DNA of 64,000 nucleotides from Bhargavaea cecembensis (GTDB lineage Bacteria > Bacillota > Bacilli > Bacillales_A > Planococcaceae), in assembly GCF_001619585.1 (NCBI RefSeq), contig NZ_LQNT01000001.1:124001-188000 (forward strand), in the 5' to 3' direction. The notes beneath the pieces were generated by a model. That model searched no databases. It had not been told where the DNA came from and saw only the letters and a program-made list of their open reading frames with translations. Of this stretch, positions 1 to 8,637 are shown in pieces. Both the position numbers and the translations under genes were made by a program. The number at the start of each line of letters is the position of its first letter. The first letter of the stretch is position 1.

Positions 1-1536
1 CTTGAAATTGTCCGGAAGGAAGTCACACGTGACGAAGCCCGGGAAATCTATGAGGAAATCGGCGATGAATACAAGCTTGAGCTGCTCGATGCGATTCCGG
101 AAGACGAAAAAGTATCGATCTATTACCAAGGTGAATTTTTCGACCTGTGCCGCGGCGTGCATGTGCCGTCCACAGGAAAACTGAAAGAGTTTAAACTCCT
201 TAGCACAGCAGGCGCATACTGGCGCGGAGACTCTGACAACAAGATGCTCCAGCGCATCTACGGAACGGCGTTCTTCAAGAAAGAGGATCTGGAGGAGCAC
301 CTTCGCCTGCTCGAAGAGGCCCGTGAGCGTGACCACCGCAAAATCGGCAAGGAACTGGATCTGTTCATGACGAACCAGCTTGTCGGGCAGGGGCTGCCGA
401 TGTGGCTACCGAAAGGCGCGACAATCCGCCGTCTCGTCGAACGCTATATCGTCGACAAGGAAGAGAAGCTCGGCTACGACCACGTCTATACACCGGTGAT
501 GGCAAACGTGGAGCTTTACAAGACATCCGGCCACTGGCAACACTACCAGGACGACATGTTCCCGCCGATGCAGGCGGACAACGAGGAACTCGTCCTGCGC
601 CCGATGAACTGCCCGCACCATATGATGATCTATAAAAACGGCATCCACTCCTACCGCGACCTGCCGATCCGCATCGCCGAGCTCGGGCTCATGCACCGCT
701 ATGAAATGTCGGGTGCACTGTCTGGACTACAGCGTGTCCGCGGCATGACGCTGAACGATGCCCATATCTTCGTCCGTCCGGATCAGATCAAGGATGAGTT
801 CAAGCGCGTTGTCGAACTGGTGATGGATGTCTACAAAGACTTCAATCTGAACGACTATTCCTTCCGCCTGTCTTATCGCGATCCGGCTGACACGGAAAAA
901 TATTTCGATGACGATGAAATGTGGGAGAAAGCCCAGAGCATGCTGAAGGAAGCGATGGATGACCTCGGCCTCGACTACTACGAAGCGGAAGGGGAAGCGG
1001 CGTTCTACGGTCCGAAGCTTGATGTCCAGGTTAAAACGGCCATCGGCAAGGAAGAGACGCTTTCCACTGTCCAGCTGGACTTCCTTCTGCCTGAGCGCTT
1101 TGATCTGAACTACATCGGCAGCGACGGCAAGCAGCACCGTCCGGTCGTCATCCACCGCGGCGTCGTCTCGACGATGGAGCGTTTTGTCGCATTCCTCATC
1201 GAGGAATACAAAGGGGCGTTCCCGACATGGCTGGCACCAGTCCAGGTGGAAATCATCCCGGTCTCTCCGGAAGTCCACCACGACTATGCAGAAAAAGTCC
1301 GTGAAGCACTCCAGGCACAGGGCCTGCGCGTCGATGTCGACAGCCGTGACGAAAAGCTCGGCTACAAGATCCGCGAAGCCCAGACACAGAAAATCCCGTA
1401 CATGCTCGTCCTCGGCGACAAAGAAGCCGAATCCGGCGAAGTCAACGTCCGGAAATACGGCGAACAAAAATCCGAATCCATCCCGCTCAACGACTTCATC
1501 GCCAAACTCCGCGAAGAAGTAGACGGGAAGAAGTAA
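1..1536 (+). CDS. thrS: Threonyl-tRNA synthetase, 5' truncated
   Basis: Charges tRNA-Thr in the cytoplasm. The reading frame is open from base 1, so the start lies outside the window; 511 residues are present against about 640 usual. The missing part is the TGS domain and part of the editing domain. The visible start is the second additional domain with its CRGVH metal-site motif. Next comes the class II catalytic core ([14 protein letters not shown]-type loop at [14 protein letters not shown]), then the C-terminal anticodon-binding domain. A strong terminator follows the stop. The large open frame on the opposite strand is a shadow. Confidence 0.97.
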   Translation, partial: LEIVRKEVTRDEAREIYEEIGDEYKLELLDAIPEDEKVSIYYQGEFFDLCRGVHVPSTGKLKEFKLLSTAGAYWRGDSDNKMLQRIYGTAFFKKEDLEEHLRLLEEARERDHRKIGKELDLFMTNQLVGQGLPMWLPKGATIRRLVERYIVDKEEKLGYDHVYTPVMANVELYKTSGHWQHYQDDMFPPMQADNEELVLRPMNCPHHMMIYKNGIHSYRDLPIRIAELGLMHRYEMSGALSGLQRVRGMTLNDAHIFVRPDQIKDEFKRVVELVMDVYKDFNLNDYSFRLSYRDPADTEKYFDDDEMWEKAQSMLKEAMDDLGLDYYEAEGEAAFYGPKLDVQVKTAIGKEETLSTVQLDFLLPERFDLNYIGSDGKQHRPVVIHRGVVSTMERFVAFLIEEYKGAFPTWLAPVQVEIIPVSPEVHHDYAEKVREALQAQGLRVDVDSRDEKLGYKIREAQTQKIPYMLVLGDKEAESGEVNVRKYGEQKSESIPLNDFIAKLREEVDGKK

Positions 1537-1572
1537 GCTGATTCAGGAATTTGCCATGTTGTAGATCTCAAG

Positions 1573-1614
1573 CTGCAGACAGAGGAGCACTCACTTTGTC
1601 TGCAGTTTTTCTTT
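1573..1614 (+). terminator. Rho-independent terminator of thrS
   Basis: Nine-base stem CTGCAGACA / TGTCTGCAG, then TTTTTCTTT, 36 bases after the thrS stop. The same CTGCAGACA stem is used by the terminator of the P450 gene at 31135. Confidence 0.85.
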
Positions 1615-1628
1615 GACTCAGAATCCTG

Positions 1629-1849
1629 CGAATTTCTGCTCCAGACCCTTGTCGCTCAACGCTCCGCTTTTGAGCACAGACGCCGTTCTACGTAACGGCG
1701 TCCGCTAGTCCGCGGGCGTTGCCTTAGCCGGCGCCAGTACGGAGACTGGCGTCTGTGCGCAGCGCAGAGCGTTGCGCGACATCCTCGGGGTCTTCGGCTA
1801 ACGCTTTTCCCGCAGGAGTCTCGGGTCCTACGGCTCCAATCCGTCAACT
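1629..1849 (-). repeat. Dispersed structured intergenic repeat, copy a (long form)
   Basis: Read on the minus strand, the arms match the short copy at 12091. One 31-base identity (1786-1816 against 12110-12140) begins CCTGCGGGAAAAGCG. A second, 20-base identity is at 1710-1729 against 12159-12178. Between and beyond the arms lie two inverted copies of a two-hairpin module: hairpin A at 1654-1675 and 1757-1777, hairpin B at 1679-1702 and 1730-1753. No protein is encoded. The arm sequence resembles intergenic repeats common in Bacillaceae; that resemblance is from memory. Confidence 0.8.
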
Positions 1850-1980
1850 ATAGCTTTGAGTCGTATAATCCCCTGCGATAATAATCTGTTTATAAAACGG
1901 AATAAATCAATTAGGATAGTTGCGGAGTACCAGCTGGTAAGAGAGCGCTATAAACCATCTAATTAATCGTTGTTGATTGC

Positions 1981-2137
1981 AGCGGAGGGCGGCGACTCCT
2001 GCGGGAAAGGAAGAGCGGAGAGACCCTCAAGTAGGTGCTGCCCAACGCTTCGCTTGTGGGCGCAGACGCCCATCTGCGTATGGGCGCCGGCTCTTAGCCT
2101 TCCCCGCGGAAAGCGTCCGCCTGGAGCGGAAATCAAC
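1981..2137 (+). repeat. Dispersed structured intergenic repeat, copy b
   Basis: Begins AGCGGAGGGCGGCGACTCC, continues TGCGGGAAA, and ends GGAGCGGAAATCAAC, like the ends of copies a and c. Its centre carries one two-hairpin module: hairpin A 2040-2061 (GCCCA/TGGGC stem) and hairpin B 2065-2088 (GACGCCCAT/ATGGGCGCC stem, loop CTGCGT). It lies just upstream of the infC promoter. Confidence 0.8.
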
Positions 2138-2187
2138 CAAGCCCTATAAAAAACCTTATCTTGAAACAACAATCTCCAACAAAATCA

Positions 2188-2216
2188 TTGACAAGCTGTA
2201 TTGCATAGGATATTAT
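2188..2216 (+). promoter_or_regulatory. SigA promoter of the infC-rpmI-rplT operon
   Basis: TTGACA at 2188-2193, a 17-base spacer and TATTAT at 2211-2216. Transcription would begin near 2223, giving a leader of about 230 bases before infC. Confidence 0.85.
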
Positions 2217-2222
2217 TGATTA

Positions 2223-2440
2223 GGTTAAGGAATACAGTTTGTGGTAGAAGAAGGAGCTGCCCGCTTCTCACCTGATCGACGCTTCGGCTGTTGGCAGGTT
2301 TGCACCATTGTGACGTCCCGTGCCTGTTGGCGCGGTCACATATGCGGCGGGTGGACCCAGGTCCACCCGTTTTTCTTTCGGATTGGCCACGGGGACCATC
2401 CCCGCGAGCCTGCCCAAACCATGTATTCGCGATTTACTAC
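2223..2440 (+). promoter_or_regulatory. L20-type leader of the infC operon with attenuator
   Basis: The long untranslated leader ends in an intrinsic terminator: GGGTGGAC (2349-2356), loop CCAG, GTCCACCC (2361-2368), then GTTTTTCTTTC. In B. subtilis, ribosomal protein L20 binds this leader and promotes premature termination. The blocks GCTTCTCACCTGATCGAC and GGCAGGTTTGC look like that leader class. Assignment to the family is from memory; the terminator is directly visible. Confidence 0.72.
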
Positions 2441-2456
2441 ACGGAGGTGGCTTACG

Positions 2457-2984
2457 ATTAGCAGAGATAACCGAGACAAATTTGTCAATGAGGGCATCCG
2501 CGCCCGGGAGCTCCGCATCATCGACCAAAACGGTGATCAGCTGGGCGTCAAATCGCGGAACGAAGCGATGGACATCGCTTCGCGTGCAAACTTGGACCTC
2601 GTTCTTGTCGCTCCGAACGCAAAACCGCCTGTAGCCCGGATCATGGACTATGGGAAGTTCAAGTTCGAACAGCAGAAGAAAGAACGGGAAGCGCGCAAAA
2701 ACCAGAAAGTCATCAACATCAAGGAAGTCCGCCTGAGCCCGTCCATCGACGAGCATGACTTCCAGACCAAGCTCCGAAACGCAATCAAGTTCCTTGAAAA
2801 AGGGGACAAAGTGAAAGCGTCCATCCGTTTCCGCGGCCGTGCGATCACCCACAAGGAGATCGGCCAGCGCGTCCTCGAACGTTTTGCCGAAGCCTGCAAG
2901 GAAGTGGGCACGGTTGAACAGAGACCGAAGATGGAAGGCCGAAGCATGTTCCTGCAGATGGCCCCGATCGAAGAAAAGAAATAA
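2457..2984 (+). CDS. infC: Translation initiation factor IF-3, AUU start
   Basis: Binds the 30S subunit and checks start-codon selection. The frame is open further upstream, but homology begins right after an ATT codon at 2457. This codon has a good ribosome site, GGAGGT at 2443-2448, eight bases before it. An AUU start on infC is the known autoregulatory device. The 175-residue product has the usual length, with the conserved [20 protein letters not shown] N-domain, the [12 protein letters not shown] linker and a C-domain with [11 protein letters not shown]. It is the first gene of the operon with rpmI and rplT. Confidence 0.95.
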   Translation: MSRDNRDKFVNEGIRARELRIIDQNGDQLGVKSRNEAMDIASRANLDLVLVAPNAKPPVARIMDYGKFKFEQQKKEREARKNQKVINIKEVRLSPSIDEHDFQTKLRNAIKFLEKGDKVKASIRFRGRAITHKEIGQRVLERFAEACKEVGTVEQRPKMEGRSMFLQMAPIEEKK

Positions 2985-3014
2985 TCTACGCACAGGATTA
3001 GGAGGATACTGACC

Positions 3015-3215
3015 ATGCCGAAAATGAAAACACACAAAGGTTCCGCAAAGCGCTTCAAGCGCACCGGTTCCGGCAAACTCAAGCGCGGCCGTGCTTACAC
3101 AAGCCACTTGTTCGCCAACAAATCGACAAAGCAAAAGCGTCATCTCCGCAAAGCTGCCGTCGTTTCCAAAGGCGACTTCAAGCGCATCAAGCAAATGCTT
3201 ACTTACATGAAATAA
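3015..3215 (+). CDS. rpmI: 50S ribosomal protein L35
   Basis: Small basic 66-residue protein of the large ribosomal subunit, starting [18 protein letters not shown] as in all L35 proteins. The ribosome site AGGAGG lies about ten bases upstream. Placed 30 bases after infC and 41 before rplT, the invariant order of this operon, and controlled with it through the leader at 2223-2440. Confidence 0.97.
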   Translation: MPKMKTHKGSAKRFKRTGSGKLKRGRAYTSHLFANKSTKQKRHLRKAAVVSKGDFKRIKQMLTYMK

Positions 3216-3256
3216 TCCGATCATAGAAAACGAATCAACATCAGGAGGGAAATCCA

Positions 3257-3613
3257 ATGCCACGCGTAAAAGGCGGAACAGTAACACGTAAGCGTCGTAA
3301 TCGTGTTCTCAAACTTGCCAAGGGCTACTACGGCTCGAAGCACACACTCTACAAAACAGCTAACCAACAGGTCATGAAGTCCCTGCAATATGCATACCGT
3401 GACCGTCGTCAGAAAAAACGTGACTTCCGCAAACTGTGGATTGCACGGATCAACGCGGCAGCGCGTTTGAACGGCCTGTCTTACAGCAAGCTCATGCACG
3501 GCCTTAAAGTTGCAGGTATCGATGTAAACCGCAAGATGCTTGCTGACCTCGCGATCACTGACGAGAAAGCATTCGCACAACTCGCAGAAGCAGCGAAAAA
3601 AGCAGTTAACTAA
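3257..3613 (+). CDS. rplT: 50S ribosomal protein L20
   Basis: 118 residues, starting [19 protein letters not shown]. Binds 23S rRNA early in assembly of the large subunit, and in Bacillus is the autoregulator that represses this operon by binding the infC leader. The basic N-terminal extension and globular C-terminal domain are both present. An AGGAGGG ribosome site precedes it and a strong terminator follows. Confidence 0.97.
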   Translation: MPRVKGGTVTRKRRNRVLKLAKGYYGSKHTLYKTANQQVMKSLQYAYRDRRQKKRDFRKLWIARINAAARLNGLSYSKLMHGLKVAGIDVNRKMLADLAITDEKAFAQLAEAAKKAVN

Positions 3614-3624
3614 TCCAGTGAAGA

Positions 3625-3652
3625 GACCGGCGAACCGTTCGCCGGTCTTTTT
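3625..3652 (+). terminator. Terminator of the infC operon
   Basis: GACCGGCGAA, loop CCG, TTCGCCGGTC, then TTTTT, just after rplT. ysdA starts 22 bases later and has its own ribosome site. Confidence 0.88.
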
Positions 3653-3673
3653 GGATGGATCGGAGGTAGCGGC

Positions 3674-3952
3674 ATGGAAAAGGTGCTGATCGGCTGGATT
3701 CTGATTTTGTCAGTCTACGGTTTTTTCATGATGGGTTATGACAAGAGGCAGGCGAAAAACGGCGGCTGGCGGGTGCCGGAGCGAACGCTCTGGATGATCG
3801 CCTTTCTCGGCGGCGGCGCCGGTTCCTATGCCGGCATGCAGACATTCCGGCACAAGACGAAGCATACGGCATTCCGTGTCGGCTTTCTGATGCTCGCCAT
3901 CCTGGATCTTGCAGCTGTTCTTTATCTTGCAGGGAATTTACAAATCGGATAA
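3674..3952 (+). CDS. ysdA: DUF1294 membrane protein YsdA
   Basis: 92 residues with a start TM segment (IGWILILSVYGFFMM), a conserved YDKRQAKNGGWRVPE loop, a Gly-rich segment (FLGGGAGSYAGM) and a final TM helix. This is the DUF1294 pattern. It sits directly behind rplT as ysdA does in B. subtilis, which supports the symbol. Ribosome site GGAGGT. Biochemical function unknown; probably an integral membrane protein. Confidence 0.85.
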   Translation: MEKVLIGWILILSVYGFFMMGYDKRQAKNGGWRVPERTLWMIAFLGGGAGSYAGMQTFRHKTKHTAFRVGFLMLAILDLAAVLYLAGNLQIG

Positions 3953-3955
3953 ATC

Positions 3956-3994
3956 AAAAAAGGGCGGACCGCATCAAGCGGTACCGCCTTTTTT
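3956..3994. terminator. Bidirectional terminator between ysdA and ysdB
   Basis: AAAAAAGGGCGG and CCGCCTTTTTT arms around an inner ACCGC/GCGGT stem, so runs of T occur on both strands. It overlaps the last codons of ysdB. Confidence 0.85.
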
Positions 3995-4366
3995 CATGAG
4001 CTGCTCAATCGGGTTTTTCCAACTGATGTCCGCATCCGGATAACTCATCCTGATTTCTTTTTCAAGGAAGATGAAATCATCTCGGGTAAACCCCTGAAGG
4101 GAAGCTTCGTCTTTGACCCAAACAAAGATGGAAACGACCTCAAAGGACCGGCCGGTTGTCCCCATATATTTCTCACCTTCAAAGAGGGCGCCTTTATAGG
4201 TGATGAAGAAGTTTTTCCGGACGTTTTTTACGTCGTCATAGAAGTAGTACCGTTCCTGCTCATAGGCTTCATCCAGCTTTCTTCTCGGATCGGTTAAGTA
4301 TCGGATGCCCCGATAGAACAGATAGATAATGACGGCGATTACAATCACTCGGATAATTAAGGCCAT
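3974..4366 (-). CDS. ysdB: Sigma-W pathway protein YsdB homologue
   Basis: 130 residues, the same length as B. subtilis YsdB and in the same position relative to ysdA. The N-terminus is a TM helix (LIIRVIVIAVIIYLFYRG), followed by a soluble acidic and aromatic domain with EQERYYFYDDVKNVRKNF. In B. subtilis it belongs to the cell-envelope sigma-W pathway; its molecular role is not known. The ribosome site AAGGGGGG precedes the ATG. The stop codon lies inside the bidirectional terminator hairpin. Confidence 0.85.
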   Translation of the reverse strand: MALIIRVIVIAVIIYLFYRGIRYLTDPRRKLDEAYEQERYYFYDDVKNVRKNFFITYKGALFEGEKYMGTTGRSFEVVSIFVWVKDEASLQGFTRDDFIFLEKEIRMSYPDADISWKNPIEQLMKKGGTA

Positions 4367-4462
4367 GGCGGTATCCCCCCTTGCACATACTGGTTTCCTC
4401 CTATACGATTGAAACGCGAAAAGGTTTCACGAAAATAATTTTTTCTGTCCGGAGGGGTCCCA

Positions 4463-4948
4463 ATGGAACTGACAGATCTGTTTGAGATGCAGAAACGGCT
4501 GGATACATATATCGAAGAGAATAATGGTGTTGAACGGGATGTTTTTAGGGAGAAGCTGCTTGCCCTCACCGTTGAGCTGGCGGAACTGGCCAATGAGACA
4601 CGGTGCTTTAAGTTCTGGAGCAGGAAGGGACCGTCCCCGAAGCCGGTGCTGATCGAGGAATATGTGGATTCCATCCATTTCCTGCTGTCGCTCGGGATTT
4701 TGAAGGGCATGGAGGATCTCCGGGAATGGCCGGAAGGGGAGGAGAAGGGTGACCTGACCGATCTGTTCATCCGGACTCAGCGGGCTGTACTCGACTTCGG
4801 TGAACGGCAGGACAGGGATTCGTATGAAGCTGTCTGGGTATTTTATCGCGCGATTGCGGAAACGCTCGGATTTACCGCAGATGAAATGATCCAAGCTTAC
4901 CGGGAAAAGAATAATGAAAACTATGCCAGGCAACAGCGCGGTTATTGA
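4463..4948 (+). CDS. Dimeric all-alpha dUTP diphosphatase (MazG-like)
   Basis: 161-residue protein of the dUTPase_2 family, which hydrolyses dUTP to dUMP and pyrophosphate, keeping uracil out of DNA and feeding dTMP synthesis. The metal-binding helices are visible: LTVELAELANE gives the ExxE pair and EEYVDSIHFLLS gives the ExxxD pair. It is unrelated to the trimeric beta-barrel dUTPases. Start ATG at 4463 with GGAGGGG upstream. It stands alone between ysdB (divergent) and a bidirectional terminator. Confidence 0.88.
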   Translation: MELTDLFEMQKRLDTYIEENNGVERDVFREKLLALTVELAELANETRCFKFWSRKGPSPKPVLIEEYVDSIHFLLSLGILKGMEDLREWPEGEEKGDLTDLFIRTQRAVLDFGERQDRDSYEAVWVFYRAIAETLGFTADEMIQAYREKNNENYARQQRGY

Positions 4949-4954
4949 AAAAAG

Positions 4955-4987
4955 GCCGGTCCGGAAAGCATTCTGTTCCGGACCGGC
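4955..4987. terminator. Bidirectional terminator
   Basis: Twelve-base perfect stem GCCGGTCCGGAA / TTCCGGACCGGC between convergent genes, with an A-run on the left and TTCATTT on the right. Confidence 0.8.
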
Positions 4988-5021
4988 TTCATTTCGTTTA
5001 GACACAGCATGATAAAAGGGT

Positions 5022-6077
5022 TTATTGCTTCACCAGAATTTTGCCATTGTCTGATTCGAGTTTGACCGGGATGCGGCCGTCACCATAGAACGCCTCTTTT
5101 TTTCGTTCACCGAAAATTTCCACATGGCCATTATCGGTCCGGACACTGATTGAAGCATCAGAAGGTTTGACCATGGTGGCGACGATGACGCTGCCGTTGT
5201 CGGTTTTCAGGTCGATCGGATGGGTGATTTGTTCGACGGATAGTTCGATGCGCCCGTTATCCGTTCTGCCGGAAATGTCACCTTCGACATTATCCATTGT
5301 AATTCGTCCATTATCGGTCTCAGCCCATATCTGCGCTGAACGGATATGGGACAGTTGGATGCGGCCGTTGTCTGTCACGCACCGGAGCGTATCTGATTCA
5401 GTCTTGTTCATCTCAATCCGTCCATTGTCGGTTTTGACTTCAACCGAACGGAACGCACATTCCCTGACGGTGATGCGTCCATTATCGGAATGGGCAGCAA
5501 ATTGTTTGGCCAGCTGCTGTTCGGCTGAAATCGAACCGTTATCCGTTCTGATCACAAGAGAGTCATAAAGCTTTTTCGGCAGATGAATGACCATCCGAAA
5601 CAACGGGGAACTGCCGAAGCTGAACCAGCTTCTGATGCTGCGGCGTCCGACCAGGGTAATGCTCAGCTTGCCGTTTTGGACATCAGCGTCGAACTTCAGG
5701 TCTTTTCGGTTTCCGATCAGTTCAATCCGCGTGATTCCATCCTCTGACGGAATCACCCTGACTGCACCGGTTTCTGTCATGATTTGAGCAACTGTAAAAT
5801 GCCCGCCCGGAATCTCGATCAGTTCATATTCATCACGCTGTTTGCTGCTCCGGATATCCCGTTCTTTCGTATCCGTAAATTCGGGATAAGCACTCAGAAT
5901 ATCAGAAGCGATACTTGTCGGGGAACCGAGGGAGGCAGCGATTTCTTGCTCACTTTTTCCATCGCGTACTCCTTCTTCGAAGTATTCATCCAGATCCCCC
6001 AGGACGTCCTCTTTCTCTTCCGCAGGCAAAGCTGTCAGCTCTTCACCAAGCGCACACAAGAACTGTTCCTTATTCAT
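5022..6077 (-). CDS. HAAS-domain plus DUF4097 beta-solenoid protein
   Basis: About 351 residues. Residues 1-70 form a HAAS/DUF1700 helical domain ([20 protein letters not shown]), typical of partners of PadR regulators. The rest is a DUF4097 region with about nine repeats of the pattern TDNG-(R/S)-I, a beta-solenoid. No signal peptide or clear TM helix is seen. The second Met (6077) is preferred because GGAGGGG lies nine bases upstream of it and touches the first Met. It overlaps the upstream padR gene, so the two are translationally coupled. Function unknown; envelope stress sensing is a guess. Confidence 0.8.
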   Translation of the reverse strand: MNKEQFLCALGEELTALPAEEKEDVLGDLDEYFEEGVRDGKSEQEIAASLGSPTSIASDILSAYPEFTDTKERDIRSSKQRDEYELIEIPGGHFTVAQIMTETGAVRVIPSEDGITRIELIGNRKDLKFDADVQNGKLSITLVGRRSIRSWFSFGSSPLFRMVIHLPKKLYDSLVIRTDNGSISAEQQLAKQFAAHSDNGRITVRECAFRSVEVKTDNGRIEMNKTESDTLRCVTDNGRIQLSHIRSAQIWAETDNGRITMDNVEGDISGRTDNGRIELSVEQITHPIDLKTDNGSVIVATMVKPSDASISVRTDNGHVEIFGERKKEAFYGDGRIPVKLESDNGKILVKQ

Positions 6078-6393
6078 CTTTTCCATCCCCTCCGATCAGT
6101 TCGTTGACACTTTCAGTAAAGGTTCGCCACTCAGCAAGCAGGTCCTGCAGGTACGCCTGTCCTGCGATGGTCAGCCGGTAATATTTCCTCGGGGGTCCTT
6201 CGGAGGATTCTTTCAGGTAGGTCTCAAAATAACCTTCCTTTGTAAGCCTCCGGAGAAGGGTGTATACAGACCCTTCGGAGACTTCGATCCGCTTGGAGAT
6301 CATCTGTACGAGTTCATAGCCGTACCGGTCCTGGCAGTCAAGCAGGGCCAGGACACACAGATTCAGCACCCCTTTTTTGAACTGAACATTCAT
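6070..6393 (-). CDS. PadR family transcriptional regulator
   Basis: About 107 residues with the PadR winged helix: [19 protein letters not shown], then [19 protein letters not shown] and a wing ending [11 protein letters not shown]. PadR proteins are dimeric repressors, often releasing DNA on binding an effector. The stop overlaps the start of the HAAS/DUF4097 gene, so the pair forms one operon. A 21-base inverted repeat between its promoter and start is a likely operator for autoregulation. Confidence 0.9.
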   Translation of the reverse strand: MNVQFKKGVLNLCVLALLDCQDRYGYELVQMISKRIEVSEGSVYTLLRRLTKEGYFETYLKESSEGPPRKYYRLTIAGQAYLQDLLAEWRTFTESVNELIGGDGKDE

Positions 6394-6414
6394 CATCTCA
6401 CCTGCCTGTATTTA

Positions 6415-6474
6415 GTACTGCACAAAGAACAGTACCGTATGAACATTATATTCCAGGCTACTGTTCATTGACAA
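6415..6474 (-). promoter_or_regulatory. padR promoter and probable PadR operator
   Basis: On the minus strand, TTGTCA (6474-6469), an 18-base spacer and TATAAT (6450-6445). Just downstream, GTACTG (6415-6420) and CAGTAC (6430-6435) are inverted repeats nine bases apart, well placed to block transcription. Confidence 0.65.
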
Positions 6475-6518
6475 GTACCAACCTGAAAAAAGAGCAGAAC
6501 AGAATGAGTTCTGTTCTG

Positions 6519-7067
6519 CTACTCGGACCGCCCGAAAGGGAAAAATTCGGCCGGTTCATATTTCGGCATGTTTTGCGGATGGATTGCAAACAGATGGAAA
6601 CCATCTATAGATACCGGATATGGCTCAAATGAATCCGGGGACAGGGCAAGGCGTTCCTGGGTTTTTCGCTTCTTGGCAATGGTGATGTGGGGAATGAACC
6701 GGTCTTTCGACGGAAGACCCATTACCGACGTCACAGCGCCTGCCACTTCTTTTTGGAGCTGTTCAAGGAGCAGGTTCTTCGTAACGGAAAGATAGGTCAC
6801 ACGAGGGCCGGAAGACGGGCCGAAAAAGTTGAACCCGTCAACTTCGATGGAAAAGGCGGAATGCTGTTCTGCAATGGAGCACAGACGGACAGAAAGCTTG
6901 GAAAGTTTCTGGTCATCACAGGCACCCAGGAAAAAAAGGGTGATGTGCAGATCTTCGGGATGGGAGACGACCTTGTAACGGTCTGCCAGACGGTGAAGTT
7001 CCAGATACTTTTCGGCAAGTGGCTGTACGCCTGAAGGGATGCGGATACCAAGAAAATAATGCTGCAA
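6519..7067 (-). CDS. thpR: RNA 2',3'-cyclic phosphodiesterase (2H family)
   Basis: 182 residues if translation begins at TTG 7067, which has GGAGG eight bases upstream. The open frame runs further but the extra N-terminus has no family similarity. Two HxT signature motifs are visible, HITLFFLG and HITIAKK, which form the catalytic pair that opens 2',3'-cyclic phosphates. ThpR/LigT proteins are cytoplasmic and hydrolyse 2',3'-cyclic phosphate ends of RNA. It is a single gene on the minus strand with no obvious partners. Confidence 0.88.
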   Translation of the reverse strand: MQHYFLGIRIPSGVQPLAEKYLELHRLADRYKVVSHPEDLHITLFFLGACDDQKLSKLSVRLCSIAEQHSAFSIEVDGFNFFGPSSGPRVTYLSVTKNLLLEQLQKEVAGAVTSVMGLPSKDRFIPHITIAKKRKTQERLALSPDSFEPYPVSIDGFHLFAIHPQNMPKYEPAEFFPFGRSE

Positions 7068-7271
7068 GCACAACGCCTCCTTTCGCTGGATTGCCTTTAT
7101 TGTACCACCGGTTGTCGAAAACATCAGACAAATTTTTTGAGGTTTTGCATGGCTCCTGCGGTGAAAAAGAATAAGAGCCGGTTGCATCATGACGGAAAAA
7201 TAAACAATGAGCCATGATTTCTGAATAAGTTAAGCTATGCTATGATGGGGAATAGAGAAGGAGGGACCCCC

Positions 7272-7715
7272 ATGGCTTGGAATCAGGCTGCATTCGGCAG
7301 GCGGCTGAAGGCACTCCGGGAGCAAGAGGGGCTGTCCATGCTGGCTTTCGGCAAAGAGATCGGGACTTCCGCAAGCCGCATTAAGCACTGGGAGGAAGGC
7401 AAAAGCGCCCCTTCGGCCAGTTGGATCGTCACCATCTCCGAGCGGTTCGGAGTATCGGCAGAGAGCCTGCTGACCGGTGAACTGAAACGTGAAATAGAAT
7501 CCGGTGCCACTGAGCCCGCATCAGCAGGCGGATCAGAGGAAGCCAATCTTGATGAACTGGCGGATTCACTCATCCGGGCAGGAGATAAGAGGTATGGGGA
7601 ACGGGACGGACGGGAAAAGATGATTAAAGATATCACCGCCCGGCTGCCCGGGATGAGTGTACAGGATCTCAGGGAACTTCTGATTATCACTGTGCTTAAA
7701 AGCAGGTACGACTAA
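7272..7715 (+). CDS. Xre-type helix-turn-helix regulator
   Basis: 147 residues. The N-terminal domain is a Cro/CI HTH: FGRRLKALREQEGLSMLAFG, then TSASRIKHWEEGKSAPSAS. A linker and an acidic C-terminal helix region follow. The ATG at 7272 is chosen because AAGGAGGG lies six bases upstream; an earlier in-frame Met has no ribosome site. It stands alone, so its target genes cannot be named; autoregulation is usual for such proteins. Confidence 0.8.
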   Translation: MAWNQAAFGRRLKALREQEGLSMLAFGKEIGTSASRIKHWEEGKSAPSASWIVTISERFGVSAESLLTGELKREIESGATEPASAGGSEEANLDELADSLIRAGDKRYGERDGREKMIKDITARLPGMSVQDLRELLIITVLKSRYD

Positions 7716-7828
7716 AAGTTTGGCGGCTTATCCGGGCACTTCGATAGAAATTTTTGCATGTTCATGGACACCCGTCCGTCCATCCCTTAAGATGGAACGA
7801 GAGTCACTGTAGGAAGGAGGTACATGAA

Positions 7829-8503
7829 GTGAAATTACTTCAAGTACGGAAGGGACAGTTTGTTTATTATCAAAACGAACTGCACAAAGTCTATACCATC
7901 AACCCGCTTGCCAAAAAATCTGTACACATGTACCGCATCAAAGACATGGAACAGGTGACAAGCAAGGCAGAAGAAATCACGCTTCACAGACCGAGCCACA
8001 TGGATGCATTTATGTTCATGGGGCAATGGTATACGATTCGTGAAGATCTTGAGCCGGAAGTCGACGGGTACATCCTGGTCACAAAGCCGGATCCGGAACC
8101 GATGAGCCATTATGGTCTCAATGAATTTGAAAAAGTGGAGCAGATCGAGGGACGGACAGTCGTTACGGGCCGCCAGAATCCGATCAAGCGCAAGGAATTC
8201 GTTGTCCTGCAGGAAGGGCGTAACCCGGAAGCCCGGAACATCGCTTATCAGGACGATTCCCTTGTGTCCGAGGAGACACTTGCAGAAGATGCAAAGCTTG
8301 GGGCAAAGCTGTCCAGAACTCAGGAAATTCAGCCGAATATCGGAGACATTTATCTAAACCTGCATAATGGCGGCCGTTCGATGGTCGTCGCGGTCATGGG
8401 AGATGATGTCTGGCTCGGCCACGGCGAGAAACTGAAAATTGAAGACCTTCTTGACGCCGACCACTGGACACTGGTCTACGTGAATACCGAGTTCGTACTC
8501 TGA
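7829..8503 (+). CDS. Conserved-looking protein of unknown function
   Basis: 224 residues, not recognised. Start GTG at 7829 is set by AAGGAGGT seven bases upstream. The protein begins MKLLQVRKGQFVYY, and the N-terminal third looks like a small beta-barrel (QNELHKVYTINPLAKKSVHM). No signal peptide or TM helix, acidic overall, so probably cytoplasmic. An ATG-AAG-TGA minimal frame overlaps the GTG start. Well-placed ribosome site, normal codon use and a strong terminator argue it is a real gene. Confidence 0.75.
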   Translation: MKLLQVRKGQFVYYQNELHKVYTINPLAKKSVHMYRIKDMEQVTSKAEEITLHRPSHMDAFMFMGQWYTIREDLEPEVDGYILVTKPDPEPMSHYGLNEFEKVEQIEGRTVVTGRQNPIKRKEFVVLQEGRNPEARNIAYQDDSLVSEETLAEDAKLGAKLSRTQEIQPNIGDIYLNLHNGGRSMVVAVMGDDVWLGHGEKLKIEDLLDADHWTLVYVNTEFVL

Positions 8504-8543
8504 CAGATCTGAACCTGCTCTGCCAACAGCGGGCAATGAACAT

Positions 8544-8578
8544 AAAAAGCCATCACTCTCAAGAAGTGATGGCTTTTT
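8544..8578 (+). terminator. Terminator
   Basis: AAAAAGCCATCACT, loop CTCAAGA, AGTGATGGCTTTTT; T-rich on both strands. Confidence 0.85.
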
Positions 8579-8637
8579 GGTGTATTGAGGAAATATAATA
8601 AAGGACATTGCAAAAAGGGCATCACTCGGAAACACCG

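Noticed and set aside
727..1467. Long minus-strand open frame of 246 codons over thrS
   Set aside because: Shadow of the thrS codon pattern; no ribosome site and no recognisable protein.
5160..5560. Regular short repeats that might suggest a CRISPR array
   Set aside because: They encode the TDNG repeats of the DUF4097 protein, vary at codon third positions and keep frame.
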